NCBI GenBank assembly: GCA_026708265.1
Contig: JAPOVI010000042.1
Coordinates: 1 to 35,347, forward strand
DNA from: Acidobacteriota bacterium
GTDB taxonomy: Bacteria; Acidobacteriota; Vicinamibacteria; Vicinamibacterales; UBA8438
DNA length: 35,347 bases
Direction: 5' to 3'
In this document: in pieces, positions 16,966 to 25,319 of the stretch
Layout of the letters: each line of letters begins with the position of its first letter
Position numbering within the stretch: position 1 is the stretch's first letter
Translations under genes and position numbers: made by a program
Notes under the pieces: model-generated
What the model was told of the DNA's origin: nothing
Database searches by the model: none
The model's input: only the letters and a program-made list of their open reading frames with translations

Positions 16966-19500
16966 ATGACGAGCCTGCGCCCCGCCCTCCTGCGGGTCGC
17001 CGGCGCGGTGTTCCTGGTCAGCTCGTTGGTGGCCGGCTGTACGCGTAGCGACGTCGTCGTGTCCGAGGCGTCGCCGTCCGCGGGCGACGGCGTCCTGCTG
17101 GACTTCGTGAAGCGGGGCGCGACCGCCACGGTCAGACTCTCCCACGCGGGGCAGCACTTCGACACGGCGAGCGAAGACGCGGGATTGGAAGGCTGGTCGG
17201 CCCCGCAGATCGTCCCGGAAGCCGACCTGTCCTTCGCCTGGGCCACGGACCGCCGGGCGACGGTCCGCATGGATTTGCACGACCCGGAGAGCGGCTGGCT
17301 GCATCTCCGGTGCCAAGCCGCCGCGTCCGACACCGGCGCGACGCAGGCCGTGACGGTGGCGGTCGACGGGTCGGAGGTAGGCGTCGCCGAACTGACGGCG
17401 AGCCGGTTCGAGGTCCACTCGTTCGACCTGCCTGCGGATGCGGCTGCGCGCGGGGTCATCGAGGTCTCGCTCGACTTCGCGTACCTTGCTACCCCGGTCG
17501 TCTACACCGCTCCCGCCCCGGGCATCTTCGGAGACACCGGCGGCGGAAGGCCGGAGGTCGCAGCCGCCTGCGACTACATCACGGTGACTGGTACGAGCGA
17601 ACCGCCGGAGCTCTGGCAGACGCCCCGACTCCTGGACGAGTACGAGGCTCGCGACGACCATCTGGCCCAACCGGCAGGCTCCGAGGTGGTGTTCGCACTG
17701 ACCGTTCCAGCCGCCGCACGCCTGGAGTACGGCGTCCGCGGGAACACCGGCTCCACTCCTGCCGGCGCGCCCGACCTGCGCGCCGAGGTGTCGATTCGGC
17801 GCCGCGGACTGGCCGACGATATCTTCTTCCGCGATGTCCTCACGGACGACGAGCCCACGCGATGGCAGGCGGACCTCTCCTCGCTGGCCGGCGAAGAGGT
17901 GGAGTTGGTTTTCGGCCTCGACGGCGGCGACGAAGCCTACCGCGGGGCGGAGTGGCTCTCGCCGCGTCTCTACGGCGACCCCGGCGAGATGGACACGACC
18001 ACCAACGTCGTGCTGATCGTGGCCGACACGCTCCGCGCCGACCACCTGGGCAGCTACGGCGGGGCGGTCCGTACGCCCAATCTGGATGCGCTGGCCGCGT
18101 CCGGCGTCCGGTTCGAGAACGCGTACAGCCATGCACCCATGACGGTGCCGAGCCATTCGTCGATGTTCACGTCGCTCCTGCCGACCGAGCACGGCGTATT
18201 GAACAACGGCTACGTCCTCGGCGACCTGCACGTGACGCTGCCGGAGCTCCTGCGCGGGCGGGGGTATCGGCACACCGCCGCCTTCATCAGTCTGGGCGTC
18301 CTGCGATCGAACTTCGGCATCGCACAGGGGTTCGATGAGTACCACCAGCGCTTCGGGAGGGACTGGTGGAAGACCGGGGAGCAGATCAATGCGGAAGTCG
18401 TGCCCTGGCTCCAGCGGTCCCCTCCGGGACCGTTCTTCCTCTGGGCGCACTACTCCGACCCCCACGCCCCGTACGCCGCGCCCGACACGGAGCTCCCGAC
18501 CGTGCGGATTCAGGCCGGCGAGGAGTCGCCCGTCACTTCCGAGCTGAACGGGCGGCAGATTCGCCTGTCGGTGACGGTGCCGCCGGGCGGGGTGGATCTG
18601 GCGTTCACGAGCCCGGATCGGCCGCCCCCCGGGGCTCAGCTCGCAGGTTTCCGAAGCATCGATGCGCGGGTCACCGCCGCCTGCGCGTCGCGGTGTGAGG
18701 AGATCCCGATCGGGCGGAGCAGCGTGCAGTACGGGGTGGACGTACCGGGCAGCCTCCGCCTGCAGAACGCGGCGGATTCGACGCTGCGGACCACGGTCTC
18801 GTTCCAGGCGTCCGACCGGCCGCCAGCGGATGAGATTCGCCGGCGTTACCGGGAGGAGGTCGAGTACCTCGACCGGCAGATCGGCATTCTCCTCGCAGCA
18901 TTGCGCGAGGCAAGCCGACCCGAGGACACGCTGATCGTCTTCACCGCCGACCACGGCGAGGAGCTCTTCGAGCACGGTCCCCCCGGACACGTGCCCTATC
19001 TCTACGACACGGTCATCCGGGTGCCGCTGCTCGTCAGTTGGCCCGGCCGAGTGGCCCCCGGCACGGTGGTTTCCGAAGCCGTCTCTCACATCGACCTGCT
19101 GCCCACGGTGCTGGAGTGGCTCCGGATCCCGGATCCGGTGTCGCGGTCGGGACGGTCGCTGGATCCCTTGCTCGCGTCCGATCCGCCGTCGTTGACCTCC
19201 GTGCCGGTGATGGCCGAGACCTTCCGCCCCGAAGCTCCGGTCGACCTCAAGGCGCTCGTTGCGAATCGGCGCAAGCTGATCTTCACCCCCGCCGACGACG
19301 GCGTGCAGTTGTTCGATCTGGAGCGCGACCCGGGAGAGCGCGAGGATGTCGCCGCTCGGGATGCCAGCGAAGCAGCCGCGCTCTCCGAGCAACTCGAAAC
19401 ACGCCTGAACGAGGCTCGCGAGCGGGCGTTGCCCTCGGAGCAGCGGGCGATGACAGAGGAGGAAATCCAGCGCCTGCGCGCTCTCGGCTACCTGCGGTGA
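16966..19500 (+). CDS. Alkaline-phosphatase-superfamily sulfatase-like lipoprotein
   Basis: The ATG at 16966 starts a lipoprotein signal with lipobox LVAGC, giving 844 residues; a TTG at 16909 is in frame but less likely. Residues about 30-340 are a beta-rich N-terminal region. The catalytic domain begins at NVVLIVADTLRADHLGSYGG and has TPNLDALAASG and FTADHGEELFEHG metal-site blocks. At the nucleophile position the sequence is M-T-V-P-S-H, with T393, where classical sulfatases have C/S-x-P-x-R for formylglycine. It therefore cannot be a formylglycine sulfatase and more likely uses Thr like phosphodiesterases or phosphoglycerol transferases. A beta-rich insert of about 100 residues (bases 18500-18830) containing C-A-S-R-C splits the domain. 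It is probably anchored facing the periplasm and may modify surface glycans or lipids with the upstream genes. Confidence 0.88.
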   Translation: MTSLRPALLRVAGAVFLVSSLVAGCTRSDVVVSEASPSAGDGVLLDFVKRGATATVRLSHAGQHFDTASEDAGLEGWSAPQIVPEADLSFAWATDRRATVRMDLHDPESGWLHLRCQAAASDTGATQAVTVAVDGSEVGVAELTASRFEVHSFDLPADAAARGVIEVSLDFAYLATPVVYTAPAPGIFGDTGGGRPEVAAACDYITVTGTSEPPELWQTPRLLDEYEARDDHLAQPAGSEVVFALTVPAAARLEYGVRGNTGSTPAGAPDLRAEVSIRRRGLADDIFFRDVLTDDEPTRWQADLSSLAGEEVELVFGLDGGDEAYRGAEWLSPRLYGDPGEMDTTTNVVLIVADTLRADHLGSYGGAVRTPNLDALAASGVRFENAYSHAPMTVPSHSSMFTSLLPTEHGVLNNGYVLGDLHVTLPELLRGRGYRHTAAFISLGVLRSNFGIAQGFDEYHQRFGRDWWKTGEQINAEVVPWLQRSPPGPFFLWAHYSDPHAPYAAPDTELPTVRIQAGEESPVTSELNGRQIRLSVTVPPGGVDLAFTSPDRPPPGAQLAGFRSIDARVTAACASRCEEIPIGRSSVQYGVDVPGSLRLQNAADSTLRTTVSFQASDRPPADEIRRRYREEVEYLDRQIGILLAALREASRPEDTLIVFTADHGEELFEHGPPGHVPYLYDTVIRVPLLVSWPGRVAPGTVVSEAVSHIDLLPTVLEWLRIPDPVSRSGRSLDPLLASDPPSLTSVPVMAETFRPEAPVDLKALVANRRKLIFTPADDGVQLFDLERDPGEREDVAARDASEAAALSEQLETRLNEARERALPSEQRAMTEEEIQRLRALGYLR

Positions 19501-19545
19501 CCAACCCCGGCAGGGGCGACCCGGCCGACGGCGTCGACCGCCGGA

Positions 19546-22500
19546 CTACGAGCGCGGTCGCCGTCGCCAGCGCCAGACGGCGAGGACGCCAATGAGCGGC
19601 GCCCCGACCCACAGCGGATCCAGCGCCTGCCCGGGAGCTAGCGGCGGCGTCGGCGCCCGCACCGCCTCCGGCGCGTCGGCCGTGGCCTCCATCCGGAAGC
19701 CCTCGAGGTTCATCGTCGTGAGCGCCGGACGCGACTCGTTCCAGCGCACGAACTCCTCGGCCTCCGCCGCCGCGGTCTCGATGTCGGTCCCGATCGCCGC
19801 CTCCATCGCCGACCGGTAGGCGTCGAGCGCGGGACCGGGGATGTTCATCTCGGCGCCGCGCTCGAGCACGTAGCGGAGCAGCCGGGGGTTGCCGCAGGTG
19901 TGCATCGAGCAGCCGACGCCGTGGGCCGCGACGCTCTCGACGTGCTCGCGGAGCAGGCGCTCGGTCGTCGCCTCGTCGGCCTCCCAGTAGCCCTTGCGGA
20001 TCGTCTCGACCATCCGGCCGGTGATGTCCTGGTAGGCGTGCGGAGAGTGCTCGTCGAAGAACGCCCGGAGGTCGAGGTCGTGCTTGTCCTCCACGTACAC
20101 CGCGAACGACTCCTGCCACATTCCGTCGTCGACCGTCTCGGGCATGGTCGCGTCCCAGCCCCAGAGGTACTCGACGAACGCGCGCATCTCGCCGGCCCCC
20201 GCGTAGCCCTCCCGCTGCATGCCCTCGATCCAGGTCGGGTTCACGTAGCGGGTCCGGAACTCGGCCCCGAGGAACCTGTCGATCGACGTCATCTCGGGCC
20301 GGCCCGGATCGCGCGTGCTGGTCACGACCAGCTCCGGACTCGTGCCGTCGATGCTCCGGACCGCCGCGGCCAGCCCGCCCGCGTACATGAAGAAGTCGTC
20401 GTTGTCGAGGGCGCCGTAGAGCATGGTGGAGCTGCTGTGCACCACCTTCTCCGTTCCGGAGAGGGCGAGACGGAAGACGTCCTCCATCGGCTCGCCCCAG
20501 AAGCCGTTGCCGAAGCCGTGCCCCAGCTTCGAGAGGTACTCGTCGGCCATCGGCCGGTCGCTGTCCCACGTCCCGCTCGCGGCCGCGATGCGCGACGTGT
20601 TCAGGTTGTACCTCCCCGGCGGCTCGTCGAAGATCCGCACGCCGGCGCGACGGTCCGCGTCCTCCTCCGAGTAGCCGCGCTCGACCAGCGCGGCCTTCGT
20701 CGCCAGGTAGTGCCGGCGGACGTAGTTCTCGGCTTCCTCCAGCACCTTCACCCGCTGCACGGCTTCGTCCATCAGCCGGGTGACGTTGTTGAACATCCCC
20801 TCGGCCGCCGAGGCGATCACGATGTCGACGCGCGGGCGGCCGAGCTCGTGCCGCGGGACCACCTCCACGTCGACCACCTTCCCGCGGGCATCCCAGACCG
20901 GGCGCGTGCCGAGGAGGTGGAAGATCTGCGATTCCAGCACCCCCTCGTGCCGTAGCGTCTCCGTGCCCCAGATGACGAACGAGACCTTCTCCGGATAGCG
21001 CCCGTGCTCGGCCACGTGGTCCGCCAGCATGCGGTCGGCGAGGACCACGCCCAGCCGCCACGCCGCGGGCTTCGGCACCTTGTCGGGATCGATCCCGTAG
21101 AAGTTCTTGCCGGTGGGATAGGCATCCGGATTGCGGATCGGCTCGCCTCCGCCGCCGGCCGGGACGTAGCCGCCGTCGAGGGCGTGCAGCAGGTGGTCGA
21201 GCTCCCGGGGGCCGGACTCCAGGATGCGGCGCTCCATGTCGGCCGCCATGACCGCCACCCCCTCCGGCAGGAGGCTGCGGTCGACCGAGACGATGGCGTC
21301 CACCGTGCTCGCCCGCATCTCCGGCTCGGGGGTGCGCCCGAAGGCGTGCAGGCCGTACGGGATGCTCTGCCCCTGCAGCTCCCGCAGGTAGGCCTCGACG
21401 GCGTGCAGCGCGTCGTGGTCGATCTCCGCCCCCGTCCCAAGGTCGAGATCCAGGTCCTTGACCATCCCGAGGTCCGTCGCCTGCTGCCGGAGCTGGTCGG
21501 CGTACGCCTCGGCGAGCTGCTCGTTCTTGTGCACGGCCTCGTGGTAGTCGTCGACGCTCTCGCTGAGGGCGGCCAGGTCGGGAAGCAGCTCGCTCTCGAC
21601 GAACGGCGGCACCATGTGGTCCACCAGGGTCGCCACGCCGCGCCGCCGCGCCACCAGCCCCTCGCCGACGACGTCGACGTTGTAGGCGTACAGGTTGGGG
21701 AGGTCGGCGATCAGCGCGTCCGGAGCGTCGGCGGCCGAGAGGCCCAGGTCCTTGCCGTCGAGCCACTCGGGCGGCCCGGGCGTCCCCAGGTGGATCACCG
21801 CGTCGGCGTCGAAGCCGACCGGCTCCTCCGCCCGCAGCCAGGAGTACGCGGCAACGTACTGGTGGTGCGGCGCGAGGTCGTCGGCGTGGTACAGCTGCTC
21901 GGCGTCCTCGCCCCAGCCCCGCGCCGGCTGCGGCAGCACGGCGACGTTGCCGAAGCGCAAGGCAGGGATGATCAGGCTCCCGTCCGCGGCCATGAGCGAC
22001 GCGTCGGCCGGATCGCCCCAGTCGGCGATCACCTTGTCGCGAAGCTCGGGGACGTAGCCCTGGTTCAGCCAGCGCTGGTAGTCGCCCGGCCAGACCCGGG
22101 AGGCCCCGCCCTCCGCGAGCATCGCGGCCAGCTCGCCCGGCGCGTAGCCGCCCACGTTGCGCGCCCGGTCGAGGATGCCGTCGAGCAGGGCGTCGGCCGT
22201 CAGATCGGATGCGGGGCCTCCGAGGTCGTAGCCGGCCGCCCGCATCCGCTGGAGGACGTTGGCCAGGGACTCGGCGACGTTCAGGTAGCTGGCCCCCACC
22301 CCCGCCTTGCCCGGCGGGTAGTTGTAGAAGAGGACCGCGACGCGCTTGTCGGCGTTCGGCGTCGCGGCCAGGGCGGCGTAGCCGAGGGCGCGGCGGACGG
22401 CCATCGTCACGCGCGCGGGGATCGGCCGGCTGGCGACGAGGGTCAGCCCCGTCTCGGGATCGGTGCGGCGTTCCTTGCTCCCCACCACCGTCGGCGCGAC

Positions 22501-23586
22501 GAGCCCGGCGAGCTCCGGCACGGCCACCTGGAAGGTCCCCTCGAACATGGAGAGTCCCCGCGCCGACGCGCGCCACTCCGCCTCGCTCCGGCCGTAGAGG
22601 CTGATCAGGCTGAGGACCGGGATGTCGAGCTTCTCGAGCGACGCTCCCGCCTCGGGCCCTGCGAAGCGGAAGAGGAACGCCAGCGCGACGTCGGCGCGCG
22701 CCGCCCCCTCCGGGTCGAGCAGCAGGGTCTCGAACGCGATGCCGGCCGGGTACCCGAAGACCGGAATCGCCTCCGCGCCCTGCCGCTCGATCTCGGTGAC
22801 GACCGCATCGATGAGCGCCGTGTCTCCGTCGTCGAAGTTCGATCCGTAGAAGCCGAGCGCCACCCGCGGCGCCCCCGACCGGAGCTTGCCGGCGCCGCGG
22901 CGCCACGCGTCGAACGCCTCCCAGGTGGCGAACACGCGCCCTCCGGAGCCGAGGGCGGATCCCGGGGCTTCGGGATCCGGATAGTAGTAGCCGGCTTCCA
23001 GGCTCGGCTGGGGCTCCGGAGGAGACAGCCCCTCGATGCCCGCGGCGGCCAGCACGTAGCGGAGCAACCCCACCTGGTTGGCGTGGCCCGAGTGCTCCCA
23101 GTAGGCGCGGGCGCGGGCGTCCCAGACCACCCCGCGCTCCACGTAGTGCTCCCGCGGGAGGAGCCCCTCGCCGACCCCCAGCACCATCCCCCGGCCGGCG
23201 ACGCCGGCGATCAGGTCGACGCCGTGGGTCTCGTCGAAGCGGTCGAGCGTGTGCTGGTCGTGGACGTGCAGAACCAGCACGTCGCTGCCGAGCATGTCGG
23301 CGGGGGCGACCCCGTCGAGCAGCGACTCCGTCACGAGCGTGACCGCAACGCGTTCCCGGAGATCGGGACGCTCATCGAGCACGCTCTGCCAGGCGCCGAC
23401 GATGCCGGGCAGCGTCGAGTCGCCGGTGAGGTACGCGAGGCGTACTTCCTGGCCCCGTGCCGTGCCGGCCGCGAAGGCGATCAGCAGGGCGCATCCGGCC
23501 GCGCGCGTCACTCGCCCGGCACAGCGCCCCGCCCCCGCCGCAAGACCCAGGCCGCCCCTCGACCCTCGCGTCGTCCCGGTCCCCAT
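19546..23586 (-). CDS. Extracytoplasmic CobN-like chelatase with membrane anchor
   Basis: This protein of about 1346 residues belongs to the CobN/magnesium chelatase H family, recognisable in blocks such as RVAVLFYNYPPGKAGVG, YGLHAFGRTPEPE, FVIWGTETLRHEG, DNDDFFMYAGGLAAAVR and the C-terminal GCSMHTCGNPRLLRYV. Canonical CobN is cytoplasmic and works with the ATPase CobS and CobT. This one has a signal peptide (ending near TARGQ) and a C-terminal helix (PLWVGAPLIGVLAVW) with a basic tail, so its bulk should lie outside the cytoplasm. That is the topology of HmuS-type proteins of Bacteroidota haem-uptake operons. It is the last gene of an operon with ExbB-like and DUF2149 genes, 13 bp after the latter, with AGGAG upstream of tandem GTG/ATG starts. 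Whether the substrate is a corrinoid or haem is unknown; the divergent cobalamin riboswitch favours a corrinoid. Confidence 0.9.
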   Translation of the reverse strand: MGTGTTRGSRGGLGLAAGAGRCAGRVTRAAGCALLIAFAAGTARGQEVRLAYLTGDSTLPGIVGAWQSVLDERPDLRERVAVTLVTESLLDGVAPADMLGSDVLVLHVHDQHTLDRFDETHGVDLIAGVAGRGMVLGVGEGLLPREHYVERGVVWDARARAYWEHSGHANQVGLLRYVLAAAGIEGLSPPEPQPSLEAGYYYPDPEAPGSALGSGGRVFATWEAFDAWRRGAGKLRSGAPRVALGFYGSNFDDGDTALIDAVVTEIERQGAEAIPVFGYPAGIAFETLLLDPEGAARADVALAFLFRFAGPEAGASLEKLDIPVLSLISLYGRSEAEWRASARGLSMFEGTFQVAVPELAGLVAPTVVGSKERRTDPETGLTLVASRPIPARVTMAVRRALGYAALAATPNADKRVAVLFYNYPPGKAGVGASYLNVAESLANVLQRMRAAGYDLGGPASDLTADALLDGILDRARNVGGYAPGELAAMLAEGGASRVWPGDYQRWLNQGYVPELRDKVIADWGDPADASLMAADGSLIIPALRFGNVAVLPQPARGWGEDAEQLYHADDLAPHHQYVAAYSWLRAEEPVGFDADAVIHLGTPGPPEWLDGKDLGLSAADAPDALIADLPNLYAYNVDVVGEGLVARRRGVATLVDHMVPPFVESELLPDLAALSESVDDYHEAVHKNEQLAEAYADQLRQQATDLGMVKDLDLDLGTGAEIDHDALHAVEAYLRELQGQSIPYGLHAFGRTPEPEMRASTVDAIVSVDRSLLPEGVAVMAADMERRILESGPRELDHLLHALDGGYVPAGGGGEPIRNPDAYPTGKNFYGIDPDKVPKPAAWRLGVVLADRMLADHVAEHGRYPEKVSFVIWGTETLRHEGVLESQIFHLLGTRPVWDARGKVVDVEVVPRHELGRPRVDIVIASAAEGMFNNVTRLMDEAVQRVKVLEEAENYVRRHYLATKAALVERGYSEEDADRRAGVRIFDEPPGRYNLNTSRIAAASGTWDSDRPMADEYLSKLGHGFGNGFWGEPMEDVFRLALSGTEKVVHSSSTMLYGALDNDDFFMYAGGLAAAVRSIDGTSPELVVTSTRDPGRPEMTSIDRFLGAEFRTRYVNPTWIEGMQREGYAGAGEMRAFVEYLWGWDATMPETVDDGMWQESFAVYVEDKHDLDLRAFFDEHSPHAYQDITGRMVETIRKGYWEADEATTERLLREHVESVAAHGVGCSMHTCGNPRLLRYVLERGAEMNIPGPALDAYRSAMEAAIGTDIETAAAEAEEFVRWNESRPALTTMNLEGFRMEATADAPEAVRAPTPPLAPGQALDPLWVGAPLIGVLAVWRWRRRPRS

Positions 23587-23599
23587 CACGGCTCGCTCC

Positions 23600-23932
23600 T
23601 CAATCCGGCACGTAGATCACCTGGCCGTCGGCGAGACGGTACGCCGTGCCGAGGCGCTCCCCCTGCCCGCCGAGGGCCTCGCCGGTGAGCTCGTAGGCGG
23701 TTATCTCCGTGCCGTCCTTGATGATGATCTCGCTGAGGCCGTCCGCGTTCGTCTTGACCAGCGTGACCTCGCTATCCGGATCGACCAGGTCGCCGATGCG
23801 GTAGACGGAGAACAGCGTGATCATCAGGCCGACGATGAACACCACCGACACGTCGAAGATGTTGGCGACGCCCGCCAGCGGGTCCTCGTCCTCGGTATCA
23901 GCCGGCGACGGCAGATGCAGAAAGCGCGCCAT
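23600..23932 (-). CDS. DUF2149 protein, ExbD-like in topology
   Basis: This 110-residue protein has a short cytoplasmic N-terminus, one membrane helix (about residues 26-45, FDVSVVFIVGLMITLFSVY) and a small extracytoplasmic domain with repeated short strands ending in GQVIYVPD. It matches the DUF2149 family, found beside CobN-like and MotA/TolQ/ExbB genes, where HmuV-type proteins belong. D27, at the start of the membrane helix, sits where ExbD, TolR and MotB carry their proton-conducting Asp. I infer an ExbD-like stator role. The ATG has AGGAGGAACAGGACG before it, and the gene overlaps the end of the ExbB-like gene by 35 bp, so the pair is translationally coupled. Confidence 0.85.
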   Translation of the reverse strand: MARFLHLPSPADTEDEDPLAGVANIFDVSVVFIVGLMITLFSVYRIGDLVDPDSEVTLVKTNADGLSEIIIKDGTEITAYELTGEALGGQGERLGTAYRLADGQVIYVPD

Positions 23933-24596
23933 CGTCCTGTTCCTCCTGCGCCGCCCCTGGTGCCGCGCCGTCGCCCGTGCCGCGGGCGATCTCGCCGGCG
24001 ACGCGCTCGGCCAGGAACCGCTGCTCGCGCACGGTCTCGTTGACCCACCCGTGACGCACGACCTGTATCACGTACGCGACCGTTCCCGCGGCGAGACCGA
24101 CGATCGTCGTAGTGAACGCCACGACCATCTGGCCTGCCATGGCCTCCAGGTTGCCGGCGGTCAGCGAGGCGAGCGCCGTCCCCATCGGGATCAGGGTGCC
24201 GAGCAGGCCGAGGCTCGGTCCCACCTTGATCAGCAACCGCGACCCGTTCAGCGAGCGCCGCACCCGCTCCTCGCGTTCGAGGACGAGGTGCTCGAGGCCT
24301 CCGTCGCCGAACGACGGCTTCCGCCGCCCGCTCTCGACATCCCGGAGCAGACCGCGCAGCGGGGCGGGGAGCGCCGAGTGGCGTGCCGCGTCGCCGCCGA
24401 GCACGGTTCCCGCCTCGAGCCACGCGTTGAGATCGAAGCCCGCACGCTCTCGCCGGCGGGCGAGCCACTCCACGACGCAACCGCCCGCCATGAAGACGGC
24501 CGCCCCGACCGCCACCCAGAGCAGGGTGATGACGGGCAGTCGCAGCACCTGCGCCAACGCGAACAGACCGTTCTCGAGCGCGCCGAGCAGATTCAC
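23898..24596 (-). CDS. MotA/TolQ/ExbB-family proton channel subunit
   Basis: From the GTG at 24596 the product is 232 residues. The ribosome binding site is GGAGG, and the GTGA overlap with the upstream gene fixes this start. Three membrane helices are visible: VITLLWVAVGAAVFMAGGCVV, then after a long cytoplasmic loop LIKVGPSLGLLGTLIPMG, then MVVAFTTTIVGLAAGTVAYVI. The G-P-x-L-G-L-L-G-T and F-T-T-T-I-V-G-L stretches are hallmarks of ExbB/TolQ/MotA channels, including the Thr-lined pore helix. It should conduct protons with the DUF2149 protein and power the CobN-like protein or the TonB-dependent receptor; the operon order makes the former more attractive. It corresponds to HmuU-type proteins. 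Confidence 0.9.
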   Translation of the reverse strand: MNLLGALENGLFALAQVLRLPVITLLWVAVGAAVFMAGGCVVEWLARRRERAGFDLNAWLEAGTVLGGDAARHSALPAPLRGLLRDVESGRRKPSFGDGGLEHLVLEREERVRRSLNGSRLLIKVGPSLGLLGTLIPMGTALASLTAGNLEAMAGQMVVAFTTTIVGLAAGTVAYVIQVVRHGWVNETVREQRFLAERVAGEIARGTGDGAAPGAAQEEQDDGALSASAVAG

Positions 24597-25159
24597 TGAC
24601 GCCTCCGGAGCGCGTGCGCGCCACCGAGCGCCACGACCGCCCCCAGAACCGCGAGGACGGCCGGGTGGACCGCGGACCGGTTCACGTCGCCGGCGGTCAG
24701 GTTCATCGCCTCCGCCGCGCTCCACCCCGTCGCCACCGCCGGGGCGGCAGCCACCACCAGTGCGCCCACGGCGAGCACGGCCAGCGCCTCCTCGCGAATC
24801 GCCCGCGGCGCGAAGCGCGGATCGCGGCGCGCTGCGGCCGCCGAAACCACCACGACACCGGCCGCCAGCAGCCAGGCGCTCCACCGCGCGAAGCCGTGCG
24901 CCGCGAGAAGGTGGGTCCACGCGCCGGCCAGCAGTCCGGCCGCCGCCGCGCCCACCAACCGCGCCCGGCCCGGCCGGACGATCGCTGCCGCAGCCACCAC
25001 CGCGACGGCCGCACCCGTGACCACGGGCTCGGGCGGCAGCCACAGGGCGGCGGCCCCGAAGCCGGCCGCCATCGCCACTGCGTCACGCCGGCGGGCGGCA
25101 GCCGCGGCCAGCACCGCCGCGCCGAGCGCGCACAGCAGACCTAGCCCATGGACCAGCAC
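24593..25159 (-). CDS. Multi-pass membrane protein, first gene of chelatase operon
   Basis: I do not recognise the family. The frame is open to 25369, but that would run antisense through the riboswitch region, so I prefer the GTG at 25159, giving about 188 residues. The product has about six hydrophobic, Ala/Val-rich segments, for example LLCALGAAVLAAAAA, VVTGAAVAVVAAAAIV and AVLAVGALVVAAAPAVATG, and ends with a basic tail (ALRRRQ). Its stop overlaps the ExbB-like start by 4 nt. By position it could correspond to the poorly characterised small membrane protein of HmuS-type operons, or serve as a scaffold or permease. No functional motif is visible. Confidence 0.65.
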   Translation of the reverse strand: MLVHGLGLLCALGAAVLAAAAARRRDAVAMAAGFGAAALWLPPEPVVTGAAVAVVAAAAIVRPGRARLVGAAAAGLLAGAWTHLLAAHGFARWSAWLLAAGVVVVSAAAARRDPRFAPRAIREEALAVLAVGALVVAAAPAVATGWSAAEAMNLTAGDVNRSAVHPAVLAVLGAVVALGGAHALRRRQ

Positions 25160-25187
25160 GACATCAAGCCTGAGGGCGAACGCGGCC

Positions 25188-25193
25188 AGTCTA
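25188..25193 (-). promoter_or_regulatory. Candidate -10 for the CobN-like operon
   Basis: On the minus strand TAGACT (25193-25188) lies about 29 bp before the GTG at 25159. No good -35 is visible; the CTTCAG repeats at 25241-25257 lie about 47 bp further upstream. Weak, position-based call. Confidence 0.3.
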
Positions 25194-25240
25194 TGCCAAC
25201 GACGCCGTTCACGACCGCCGGGCGCCGGTGCCCCCGCGAA

Positions 25241-25257
25241 CTTCAGGAAGACTTCAG
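25241..25257 (+). promoter_or_regulatory. CTTCAG-N5-CTTCAG direct repeat, site A
   Basis: Two perfect CTTCAG copies start exactly 11 bp apart (25241 and 25252). It is the same word and period as sites B, C and D. The site lies between the chelatase-operon promoter region and the riboswitch promoter, 15 bp before the latter's TTGACA. CTTAAG-N5-CTTAAG is the known PmrA box layout, so a PmrA/QseB/PhoB-family regulator is the natural candidate binder. Confidence 0.55.
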
Positions 25258-25272
25258 GTAGCGGCGCCCAGC

Positions 25273-25302
25273 TTGACACGCCGCACCGGACCGCCCTAAG
25301 GT
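25273..25302 (+). promoter_or_regulatory. Candidate promoter for the riboswitch leader
   Basis: A perfect -35 (TTGACA, 25273-25278) is followed after 18 bp by a weak -10, TAAGGT (25297-25302). The transcript would begin about 10 nt before the riboswitch P1 stem at 25320, the expected arrangement for a riboswitch leader. Confidence 0.5.
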
Positions 25303-25319
25303 TCGCTCGCCACGCGGTT

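Noticed and set aside
16795..19392. Minus-strand open frame of about 865 codons
   Set aside because: Antisense shadow of the sulfatase-like gene, whose motifs and signal peptide are clear on the plus strand.
25241..25302. Site A as a promoter of the same type as sites B, C and D
   Set aside because: No -10-like hexamer lies 22-23 bp after its last repeat; the nearby promoter has its own TTGACA. I keep it as a repeat but not as the same promoter class.
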